Source of the DNA: IGN3 sp964436775
GTDB lineage: Bacteria > Bacteroidota > Ignavibacteria > Ignavibacteriales > Ignavibacteriaceae
Direction: 5' to 3'
DNA length: 64,000 nt
Assembly (NCBI GenBank): GCA_964436775.1
Contig: CAYTEN010000001.1
Location: 1 to 64,000, forward strand
Numbering within the stretch: the first letter of the stretch is position 1; each line of letters begins with the position of its first letter. Shown here one piece after another: positions 56,851 through 64,000 of this stretch. A program made the translations under genes and the position numbers. The notes under the pieces are model-generated. The model was not told the origin of the DNA. It worked only from the letters and a program-made list of their open reading frames with translations, and did not search any database.

Positions 56851-57502
56851 TAAAGAATTTGCTAAAAAAGTTTTTGATATTCTAAAAAAGCAGTATCCCA
56901 AAGTTAAACCGGCTTTAGAATATTCAAATCCATTTGAGTTATTAATTTCTACTATTCTATCTGCACAATGCACGGATGAGAGAGTGAACATTGTAACCAA
57001 TAAGTTATTTAGAAAATATCACTCTCCAAAAGATTTTGTAAATATTAGTAATGAAGAATTGGAGAAAGATATTTTTTCAACAGGATTTTATAGACAAAAA
57101 GCAAAAAGCATTAAAGCTTGTTGCGCAGAATTAATAAAAAACCATAATGGCAGAGTTCCCGCAGATTTTGATGAGTTGGTCAAACTGCAGGGGGTTGGAA
57201 GAAAAACAGCTTCTGTTGTTGCAGGGAATGCTTTTAGCATTCCAGCGATTGCGGTTGATACACACGTAAAAAGATTATCAAATCTTTTAGGCTTTATTGA
57301 TTCAACGAATCCCGATAAAATTGAAATACGCTTAAAAGAATTGCTTCCGAAAGGTTACTGGATTAACGCATCTCACTGGTTAGCAACACATGGAAGAAAA
57401 ATTTGTATAGCAAACAGACCAAAATGTTTGGAGTGTGTTTTAGCAGATCTTTGCCCAAGTTACAATCCACAATCAAAAAAAGATAGGGCGGTAAATGGAT
57501 GA
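56834..57502 (+). CDS. nth: Endonuclease III
   Basis: Base-excision repair glycosylase/AP lyase for oxidised pyrimidines. The 222-residue protein has the helix-hairpin-helix LQGVGRKTASVVAGNAF with the catalytic lysine, the catalytic aspartate in AIAVDTHVKRLSN, and the [4Fe-4S] loop C-x6-C-x2-C-x5-C (CIANRPKCLECVLADLC). It overlaps the ferredoxin gene by 17 bases and the HD gene by 8. Confidence 0.96.
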   Translation: MSLKTDKEFAKKVFDILKKQYPKVKPALEYSNPFELLISTILSAQCTDERVNIVTNKLFRKYHSPKDFVNISNEELEKDIFSTGFYRQKAKSIKACCAELIKNHNGRVPADFDELVKLQGVGRKTASVVAGNAFSIPAIAVDTHVKRLSNLLGFIDSTNPDKIEIRLKELLPKGYWINASHWLATHGRKICIANRPKCLECVLADLCPSYNPQSKKDRAVNG

Positions 57503-58058
57503 TTCAAGAAACAGAGAATATTGTTTATCAATATTACAAGAGCACACGAAAAGCGACAGCTTGTTAAAGCACTCTTATGCTGTAGAATCTTGTGTGAGAG
57601 CTTACGCTGAAAAGTTTAATGAAGATGTTGAGTATTGGGGTAATGTCGCACTGCTTCATGACTTTGATTATGAGAAATTTCCAACTGCTGAAGAACATCC
57701 ATTTAAAGGAGCTGAGATTTTAAAGGAAAAAGGATTTGATGATATTTTTGTGAAATCAATTCTTTCTCACGCAGATTATAGCGGTGAACCACGAGATACT
57801 TTACTCAAAAAAGTTTTATTTGCCTGCGACGAAATAGCAGGATTCATAACTGCAGTTACCTATGTACGTCCATCAAAATCCATAAGTGAGGTTGAGTTAA
57901 AGTCGGTTAAAAAGAAAATGAAAGATAAAGCGTTTGCCAAAGCAGTTAGTCGAGACGATATAATAAATGGTGCTGACGGTTTAGGTATTCCTCTTGATGA
58001 GCATATTCAATTTTGTATTGATGCTATGAAGAAAAATAAAGATGAACTTGGTTTATGA
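57495..58058 (+). CDS. HD domain protein
   Basis: The 187-residue phosphohydrolase-type HD protein has the His-Asp pair in VALLHDFDYEKF and further metal-binding histidines in AEEHPFKGAEIL and SILSHADYSG. LLKHSYAVESCVRAYAEKF forms the first helices. Related small HDIG-type proteins hydrolyse nucleotides, but the substrate is not known. It overlaps nth by 8 bases and the next peroxiredoxin gene by 4. Confidence 0.85.
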   Translation: MDDSRNREYCLSILQEHTKSDSLLKHSYAVESCVRAYAEKFNEDVEYWGNVALLHDFDYEKFPTAEEHPFKGAEILKEKGFDDIFVKSILSHADYSGEPRDTLLKKVLFACDEIAGFITAVTYVRPSKSISEVELKSVKKKMKDKAFAKAVSRDDIINGADGLGIPLDEHIQFCIDAMKKNKDELGL

Positions 58059-58504
58059 AAGTTGGTGATTTAGTAGATAATTTTAAATTAACTGATCAGA
58101 TTGGAAATCAATTTGATTTGTATCAAAATTTGGACAAACATGTTTTACTTGTCTTTTATCCAAAAGACAACTCTTTGGTTTGCACAAAACAACTAGTTGA
58201 TTATTCTTCGAATCGTCAGGAATTAATTAAGTATAATGTAAAAATTATTGGGATAAATATAGAACCTATAGAATCTCATAAATTATTCTGTAATAGAAAA
58301 AACATTAATTTCCCTATTTTAAGTGACTCTGATAAAAAAGTTAGCCGACAATTTGATGCTTTAAATCTTTTAGGGCAAAATAAACGAAAATTGGTTCTTA
58401 TGGGGAATAATAAAAAAATTAAATTTGTCCGATCATCAGCCTCTATTTTCTACTTGAACACACAACAATTGCTAGAGGAATTTAAAATAGCGCAACTAAT
58501 ATAA
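58055..58504 (+). CDS. Peroxiredoxin-like protein (AhpC/TSA), no adjacent resolving cysteine
   Basis: The 149-residue protein has GDLVDNFKLTDQIGN, the peroxidatic loop YPKDNSLVCTKQLVDY and FPILSDSDKKVSRQFDAL of the Bcp/PrxQ group. The residue five after the peroxidatic cysteine is Val rather than Cys, so the usual C-x4-C disulphide cannot form. A cysteine in HKLFCNRKN is the only other candidate. Activity may be 1-Cys type or changed. It is coupled to the HD gene by ATGA. Confidence 0.82.
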   Translation: MKVGDLVDNFKLTDQIGNQFDLYQNLDKHVLLVFYPKDNSLVCTKQLVDYSSNRQELIKYNVKIIGINIEPIESHKLFCNRKNINFPILSDSDKKVSRQFDALNLLGQNKRKLVLMGNNKKIKFVRSSASIFYLNTQQLLEEFKIAQLI

Positions 58505-58507
58505 AGA

Positions 58508-58540
58508 CTTGACTCTTTGCTATGTATGTGCCTAATTTTG
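58508..58540 (+). promoter_or_regulatory. Candidate promoter for porU-porV
   Basis: CTTG at 58508-58511 (within TTGACT 58509-58514), then TAATTTTG at 58533-58540. It fits both the TTTG-N21-TAnnTTTG and the TTGACT-N18-TAATTT readings. AAGGAGAG follows at 58550-58557 but is too far from the ATG at 58628 to be its binding site. Confidence 0.42.
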
Positions 58541-58627
58541 CATAAAAATAAGGAGAGAGTTTAGAGGTTTTTGCTACATAGCTGAAAAGGTTTATAAATT
58601 AAATTATCTGTCATTAGCCTAATTGAA

Positions 58628-61600
58628 ATGAAAAGCAAAATCTCTTTATTTTTTCTTTTGATATCTGCATCATTCCTATCTGCACAGGAAGATATAAAAG
58701 TCTTATCTTCAAGTTTCAACTCAGTTACAATCGAATATTCTCCAATTTATGTTGATACTTCTATAGTTAAAACTGATAATGGAGATTTTAGAAAAGTTGA
58801 AATATTAGATGGTGCAATTGATAATTCAAAAAATTGGGGTCTGCCTGCTATTCCTAAACGAAAAATTAGCGTTGGAGTACCAACCGAGTTTGGAAATATT
58901 ATTGAGGTTTTATCTTCGGCTTATAAAGAGTTTTCCGGGCAGGTTATTCCAATACCATATTTACAACCCGATTCTCAATTTTTTTCATACATTTACAAGA
59001 AAAATTCAAATTATTCATCTTTCAATTCTAATGCAGACTTAATATCATTCGGTGAGTTTGGTTTGTTGCGAGATGTCAATACACAAATTGTTGAGGTTTC
59101 TCCCGTAAAGTTTGATGCCTCACTCAATAAAATTAAGCTGTACACCAAAATAGTTTTTAGAATAAACTTTGGTAACACGGCCACAATTAGCGGCCAGCCA
59201 GCAGATGATTTGATAAATGGAGTTCTTGTAAATTATAATGTTGCAAAGTATTGGAATAAAAATAACACAAATCTTAAAAAAGCTGCCATAACAAATAGTG
59301 TACTTTCAGCAGGGAAATGGGTAAGATTTGAGGCGCCTGAAGAAGGGATGTATAAAATTTCAAGAACAGCGTTATCTACTTTTGGTATTGATCCAAACAC
59401 AGTTGATCCGAGAACAATAAAAATTTATAATAATGGCGGTAAAACTTTACCGGAAAATATAAACTCTTCCCGCCCCATTGATCTTGTAGAAAACGCGATC
59501 CAAGTTGTGGGAGAAGAAGATGGCAAATTTGATGATAACGATTATATAATTTTTTATGGCAGAGGAAGCAGTTTTTGGGATTATGATACTGATGGCACAA
59601 CGATTACGAGATTTTTTCATCCTTACTCAAAAGTTAATTATTATTGGATTACATCCGGTGGCGTTAACGGCAAAAGAATAGTCGATAAACCCGGATTGAA
59701 TACAACGCCTTCGAATACTCAGACTACAACAAAAGCCTTTGCATTCTGGGAAGAAGATAAAATAAACTTAGGTAAATCTGGTCGTCAATTCCTAGGTGAT
59801 GATTTTTCTCAATCTGTTAATGCTAGAACTTATATGAATAAACTTGATGGAAGAGTAGCTACTTTTCCTATTAGTTATAATTTATATTTTGTGATCGGTT
59901 CATCCAGCGGTATGACTCTGACAGTGTCAGAGAATGGCAATCAAATATTTTCACAGAATCTTAATGGATATGGGACAGCCCCTTATACAGCTGGTTATTC
60001 ATATTCACGATCGTTTAACTTTAATGGTGATCTGCCTGATAATAGAAGTGTGCTTAGCTTAAAAGTTTCACCCTCCTCCAATTCAGCCATTGGTTATCTA
60101 GGCTATTTCACAATTCAGTACGAAAAAGAATTGAAAGCCTTTGGTGATAATCTTTTATTCTTTTCCAATCCTATGTCAGGAATTATTGAGTACGATTTAA
60201 ATGGATTCAGTTCATCTGATATTAAAGTATATGACATTACAAATTATTCGGATGTAAAACTTGTTACAAGTTATTCAGTTTTAAGTGGAGGGGATTGTAG
60301 ATTTCAATTTGATGAAATATCCAATCAGAGATCAAAATATTATGCTGTTGGCAGTGGTGCTTTTAAAACACCAATCAACCCGGTAGAAGTACAAAATTCC
60401 AACTTAAGAGGAGAACCCACTGGCGCAAAGTTTCTAATAATTACTAACAAAAATTTTAACGATGCTGCAAACAGTCTTAAAACTTATAAGGAAAACCAAG
60501 CTCCGGTAACAATTTCAACTTATGTTGCAGATGTTGATCAGATTTTCAATGAGTTTTCGTCTGGGATAATGGATCCTACAGCTGTACGCGATTATATAAA
60601 ATATGCTTTTGACAACTGGCAGATTAAACCACAATTTGTCTTATTATTTGGTAAAGGAACTTACGACTATAAAGATGTAGAAGGCTATGGTGATAATTTT
60701 GTTCCCACTTGGCAATCCATCGAATCACTTGCACTGATTGATTCATATACAACAGATGATTTCTTTGTGCGCGTTTCGGGCACTGATCCGCTTGTAGATC
60801 TTTCCCTTGGAAGAATCACTTGTCGGTCAGCCGAGGAAGCAAACGCTATTGTAAATAAAATTAAAGACTATGAATTAAATCAGCAGAAGGGCAATTGGAG
60901 AAATTTAATAACATTAATTGCTGATGACGGATATACTTCTACAACTTATGAAGGAGCTGAACATACTGCTCCATCAGAAGATCTTGCCAGAACTTATTTC
61001 CCTAAATCTTTTGATATAAATAAAATTTATAGTGCTGCTTACCCAGATGTTTTAACCGGTCAAGGAAGACGAAAGCCAACTGTAAATCAAGCGATAATTA
61101 ATGCGATGAATGATGGGACACTTTTTGTAAATTATATCGGGCACGGAAGCCCTGAGCTTTGGGCGCATGAAGTAGTTTTTGAGAAGAGCGTATCAATTCC
61201 ACAATTAAAAAATGATAAATATTTTTTCCTTTGTGCTGCTACTTGTGATTTTGGATATTTTGATATTCCTAATTTCCAAAGTGCTGCAGAAGCAATGATG
61301 TTTTTACCGAACTCAGGAGCCATAGCTTCATTTACAGCAGCTAGGTTAGTTTACTCCGGGTATAACCATTTACTTAATAATATTTTGGTACAAGCTTTAT
61401 TTAATTCTGGCCGAGATACTCTAAATTTGGGAATTCCTATTGGAAAAGCTTCATTTATGGCAAAACAGGTTAGATATGATGTAAATGATCAAAAGTACAA
61501 TATTTTTGGAGATCCAACACTAAGATTATTAGTTCCACAGTATTCAGCTAATATCGATTCTGTAAATGGCCAAGCGCTATCAGCAAACATTCAGATAAAG

Positions 61601-62602
61601 GCATTAAGTAAATCAAAGATTGAGGGACGAATTTTAAGACCTGACAACACAACGTGGGATGATTTTAATGGCGAAGGGTTATTAACCTTTTTTGATTCTG
61701 AAAGAACAGTACTTCTTGAACAGATTGGCAATTACCCTGTAACTGTTCAAGGCGGAGTAATTTTTAATGGAAGAGTTTCAATTAATAACGGAAAATTTTC
61801 TACTGAATTTGTTGTTCCTAAAGATATATCATACGAAAATAAAAATGGTAAAATTATTTTTTACTTCTTAAATAGTTCTGTTGATGGACTTGGTTTTACA
61901 GATAAAGTACTTGTTGGTGGAACCGATAGTTCTGTAGTTAATGATGGTAAAGGTCCTTCGATAGAAATATTTTTTGATAACGTTGCATATTCTAATGCAT
62001 ATCTTGTTAATTCAGATCCAAATCTTATAGTAAAACTTTCTGATGAAACCGGACTTAACACAACCGGAACAGGAGTCGGACACAAGCTTGAAGGAATATT
62101 AAATCAGCAATCAACTGATCCTATAGATTTTACAAATTATTTTAAAGGAGATCTTGATGCAGATGGTAAAGCTGGTAAAATCAACTATAAGTTTAATAAT
62201 TTAGGATCAGGTGAATATCAACTCTTAGTTAAGGCTTGGGATGTGTTCAATAATTTTTCGGAAGAAAATACATTCTTTAGTGTTGTTGAAGACAATGATC
62301 TTACAATCAGAGATATTTATAATTACCCTAATCCATTCAGGGAGAAAACCCAATTTACATTCCAGCATAACCTTTCAAAACCAATTGATGTTAAAATTAA
62401 AGTATATACTATTGCTGGTAGGTTAATTAAAGAAATTGAAAAGGTAAATTTGAACGAAAAATTTGTTGTTGTTGATTGGGATGGACGCGATACTGATGGT
62501 GACCAATTAGCAAACGGCACTTATCTATACAAAATCATTGTTAAATCTTCTGATGGTGAATTTCAAAAAAGTGTTTTAGGCAAATTAGCTGTAATAAGAT
62601 AA
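58628..62602 (+). CDS. porU: Type IX secretion system sortase PorU
   Basis: The 1324-residue gingipain-like C25 peptidase removes the C-terminal sorting domain of cargo proteins at the cell surface and attaches them to anionic LPS. The catalytic dyad is H839 in NYIGHGSPELWAHE and C873 in FLCAATCDFGYF, with a spacing of 34 as in gingipains. A signal peptide (SLFFLLISASFLSAQ) is followed by a large N-terminal beta region. The C25 caspase-like core spans about residues 590-960. The C-terminus is a NYPNPFREKTQ FlgD-like/Ig domain ending KSVLGKLAVIR. It is followed after 109 bases by porV, its known partner in the attachment complex. Confidence 0.94.
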   Translation: MKSKISLFFLLISASFLSAQEDIKVLSSSFNSVTIEYSPIYVDTSIVKTDNGDFRKVEILDGAIDNSKNWGLPAIPKRKISVGVPTEFGNIIEVLSSAYKEFSGQVIPIPYLQPDSQFFSYIYKKNSNYSSFNSNADLISFGEFGLLRDVNTQIVEVSPVKFDASLNKIKLYTKIVFRINFGNTATISGQPADDLINGVLVNYNVAKYWNKNNTNLKKAAITNSVLSAGKWVRFEAPEEGMYKISRTALSTFGIDPNTVDPRTIKIYNNGGKTLPENINSSRPIDLVENAIQVVGEEDGKFDDNDYIIFYGRGSSFWDYDTDGTTITRFFHPYSKVNYYWITSGGVNGKRIVDKPGLNTTPSNTQTTTKAFAFWEEDKINLGKSGRQFLGDDFSQSVNARTYMNKLDGRVATFPISYNLYFVIGSSSGMTLTVSENGNQIFSQNLNGYGTAPYTAGYSYSRSFNFNGDLPDNRSVLSLKVSPSSNSAIGYLGYFTIQYEKELKAFGDNLLFFSNPMSGIIEYDLNGFSSSDIKVYDITNYSDVKLVTSYSVLSGGDCRFQFDEISNQRSKYYAVGSGAFKTPINPVEVQNSNLRGEPTGAKFLIITNKNFNDAANSLKTYKENQAPVTISTYVADVDQIFNEFSSGIMDPTAVRDYIKYAFDNWQIKPQFVLLFGKGTYDYKDVEGYGDNFVPTWQSIESLALIDSYTTDDFFVRVSGTDPLVDLSLGRITCRSAEEANAIVNKIKDYELNQQKGNWRNLITLIADDGYTSTTYEGAEHTAPSEDLARTYFPKSFDINKIYSAAYPDVLTGQGRRKPTVNQAIINAMNDGTLFVNYIGHGSPELWAHEVVFEKSVSIPQLKNDKYFFLCAATCDFGYFDIPNFQSAAEAMMFLPNSGAIASFTAARLVYSGYNHLLNNILVQALFNSGRDTLNLGIPIGKASFMAKQVRYDVNDQKYNIFGDPTLRLLVPQYSANIDSVNGQALSANIQIKALSKSKIEGRILRPDNTTWDDFNGEGLLTFFDSERTVLLEQIGNYPVTVQGGVIFNGRVSINNGKFSTEFVVPKDISYENKNGKIIFYFLNSSVDGLGFTDKVLVGGTDSSVVNDGKGPSIEIFFDNVAYSNAYLVNSDPNLIVKLSDETGLNTTGTGVGHKLEGILNQQSTDPIDFTNYFKGDLDADGKAGKINYKFNNLGSGEYQLLVKAWDVFNNFSEENTFFSVVEDNDLTIRDIYNYPNPFREKTQFTFQHNLSKPIDVKIKVYTIAGRLIKEIEKVNLNEKFVVVDWDGRDTDGDQLANGTYLYKIIVKSSDGEFQKSVLGKLAVIR

Positions 62603-62711
62603 GTTATTACTAAAAAAATGGGTTTCTTGTAATTGTTCTTTTATATATTTAACTCTTAAAATCGAATTAAAAAAAGATTAACATATAATTATATATTTCG
62701 GAGGAAATAAA

Positions 62712-63905
62712 ATGAAAATAATTCTTAGGCTAATGATGATCAGCATGTTGTTCGGCTTATTGGGTGCTGTATCGTATGGACAAGGTGAATCTGCTGTTCC
62801 ATTTCTGTTACTAGCTCCCGATTCACGCGCCGGTGGTCTAGGTGAATCTGGTACCGGTCTAGCAGATAATTCTTCTGCTATTTTTTGGAATCCTGCAGGA
62901 ATTGCATTTCAAACTGGAACAGAGGTTAGCATTACGCATAGTAATTGGTTACCCCAATTTAATCTGGATTTATTCTACGACTACCTTACCTATAAGCAAT
63001 ATATTGAAGAGTTGAGTGGAAGTATTACTGGTAGCATAACTTATATGAATTTTGGTGAATTTGTAAGAACAGGCGAGAATGATCCAACACCGCTTGGAAC
63101 ATTTAGATCATTTGATGCAGCTCTTACACTTGGTTATGCAACAAAGGTTTCTTCTGATTGGGGATTGGGGCTTAATTTTAGAATAATTCATAGCCGTTTA
63201 TCAGATCAAGGTGTTGGTGAAGAAAAAGGGCAAGGTGTAGCAACTTCTGTAAGCTTTGATGTTGCTACGATGTGGAGACCGGATAAATTTGTTATACCAC
63301 TCATCGATGAAGATATTGGTAATAAAATAAGTCTTGGTATTAATCTAAGCAATTTGGGTCCAAAAATTTATTATATAGATAAAGCTCAAGCTGACCCTAT
63401 CCCAACTAATTTCCGGTTAGGTTTTGCATATAAAGTAATATCTGATGAATTCAATAGTTTGATCTATACATTGGATTTTAGCAAACTTCTTGTAAACAAA
63501 ACTACAACCCAGGTAATTTCCGGTACAGATACTTCAACAGTTTCTCATTCAGATGAATGGTACAAAGCTATATTTACAGCTTGGGGCAATAAACCATTTC
63601 GAGAAGAACTAAGAGACATTGTAACTTCAATGGGACTAGAATACTGGTATGGAACTCCAGGTGATTTTCTTTTTGCTTTAAGAACAGGGTTCTTTTATGA
63701 AGATCCATCTTATGGAAATAGAAAATTTGTTACTTTCGGTGCCGGTATTAGATATGACATTTACGGTTTTGATTTCAGTTACATTACAACATCAGTTTTT
63801 AAAGGTGGAGAAAACCATCCGCTATCGGACACTTTGAGATTTACTGTACTAATTGGTTGGGGTGCTGTTCCGGAATCAACCGGAGGATTGCCAAGGGGAA
63901 TCTAA
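62712..63905 (+). CDS. porV: Type IX secretion system outer-membrane protein PorV (LptO)
   Basis: The 397-residue FadL-like 14-strand barrel shuttles cargo from the SprA translocon to the PorU attachment complex. A signal peptide ends near SYGQ. The family N-terminal block PFLLLAPDSRAGGLGESGTG and SSAIFWNPAGIAF is characteristic. It ends with a barrel strand LRFTVLIGWGAVP plus a short tail. GGAGGAAATAAA precedes the ATG. The porU-porV order is the typical one in Bacteroidota. Confidence 0.95.
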   Translation: MKIILRLMMISMLFGLLGAVSYGQGESAVPFLLLAPDSRAGGLGESGTGLADNSSAIFWNPAGIAFQTGTEVSITHSNWLPQFNLDLFYDYLTYKQYIEELSGSITGSITYMNFGEFVRTGENDPTPLGTFRSFDAALTLGYATKVSSDWGLGLNFRIIHSRLSDQGVGEEKGQGVATSVSFDVATMWRPDKFVIPLIDEDIGNKISLGINLSNLGPKIYYIDKAQADPIPTNFRLGFAYKVISDEFNSLIYTLDFSKLLVNKTTTQVISGTDTSTVSHSDEWYKAIFTAWGNKPFREELRDIVTSMGLEYWYGTPGDFLFALRTGFFYEDPSYGNRKFVTFGAGIRYDIYGFDFSYITTSVFKGGENHPLSDTLRFTVLIGWGAVPESTGGLPRGI

Positions 63906-63911
63906 TTTAGT

Positions 63912-64000
63912 ATGAATAAAGTTCTTCTTTCCATTGCTGTTTGTATTATTACTTTGGGCAGTTTATCTGCCCAAAGTTTTGTTGGAAAAATTAATCCTTT
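63912..64000 (+). CDS. Start of a further secreted protein (truncated by window end)
   Basis: ATG at 63912, six bases after the porV stop, opens a frame that runs off the end. The first residues, NKVLLSIAVCIITLGSLSAQ, are a standard signal peptide, then SFVGKINP. By position it belongs to the porU-porV unit. With under 30 codons visible I cannot name it. Confidence 0.7.
   Translation, partial: MNKVLLSIAVCIITLGSLSAQSFVGKINP

Noticed and set aside
1..64000. CRISPR array, insertion sequence, prophage, integrative element or rRNA
   Set aside because: No regularly spaced direct repeats, transposase, integrase, phage genes or rRNA signatures were seen on either strand.

Overview
The window is 64 kb of A+T-rich chromosome from a free-living Gram-negative bacterium, most likely of the Ignavibacteria (Bacteroidota/Chlorobi group). 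Four things point there. It carries the type IX secretion genes porU and porV. It has a secreted nuclease ending in the 'NYPNPFNPST' type of sorting domain. It uses TTG starts often. Eight transcription units are preceded by the Bacteroidetes-style promoter core TAnnTTTG. I see no rRNA, CRISPR array, insertion sequence, prophage or integrase, so this is ordinary backbone chromosome with some lineage-specific modules.

Layout. 1-8.4 kb: end of a glycerate kinase gene, then thyA-folA-mutL, a B12-dependent acyl-CoA mutase whose active site looks like isobutyryl-CoA rather than methylmalonyl-CoA mutase, a UbiA-type prenyl-phosphate transferase, a CNNM/CorC protein and a DUF393 protein. 8.4-11.5 kb (+): tgt-yajC and a first NfeD-type protease. 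11.5-21.1 kb (-): a lipoprotein, namZ, ndk, sucD with a lysine-rich tail, a GNAT, gatA, two tandem tatA copies, purQ, purS, pssA, psd and a degenerate PurC paralogue. 21.2-27.7 kb (+): ybaB-recR-methyltransferase, two lipoproteins (one with an apparent ATT start), ftsX, glmS, tRNA-Phe and a MarR regulator. 27.9-30.0 kb (-): a slipin-NfeD pair. 30.3-36.3 kb (+): purC, DUF971, pgsA, pgpA, cinA, thpR, recA and recX. 36.3-40.6 kb: a Nudix gene, then an aromatic amino acid hydroxylase, two peroxiredoxins and a PTPS-folE-SDR set that could make its tetrahydrobiopterin cofactor. 40.6-42.9 kb: an ECF sigma/anti-sigma pair flanked by two Spy-like periplasmic proteins. 43-52.4 kb: tRNA-Leu, a small TPR protein and a six-gene envelope cluster (giant TPR protein, outer-membrane barrel, HU-TM-SPOR fusion, ExbB, ExbD, TonB). 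52.3-54.5 kb (-): small membrane proteins and a beta-propeller protein. 54.7-64 kb: a T9SS cargo nuclease, tRNA-Gln and tRNA-Glu, a ferredoxin, nth, an HD hydrolase, a peroxiredoxin, porU, porV and the start of another secreted protein.

Themes. Many genes overlap by 1-4 bases, so translational coupling is the rule. Four intergenic spaces hold copies of one palindromic repeat family. The two items I find most worth following are: (1) the energised envelope cluster at 44.1-52.4 kb, whose central protein appears to join a cytoplasmic HU-like DNA-binding domain to a periplasmic SPOR domain through one membrane helix; and (2) the divergent ECF-sigma control region at 41.14-41.21 kb, where two concentric inverted repeats read as the same promoter on both strands.
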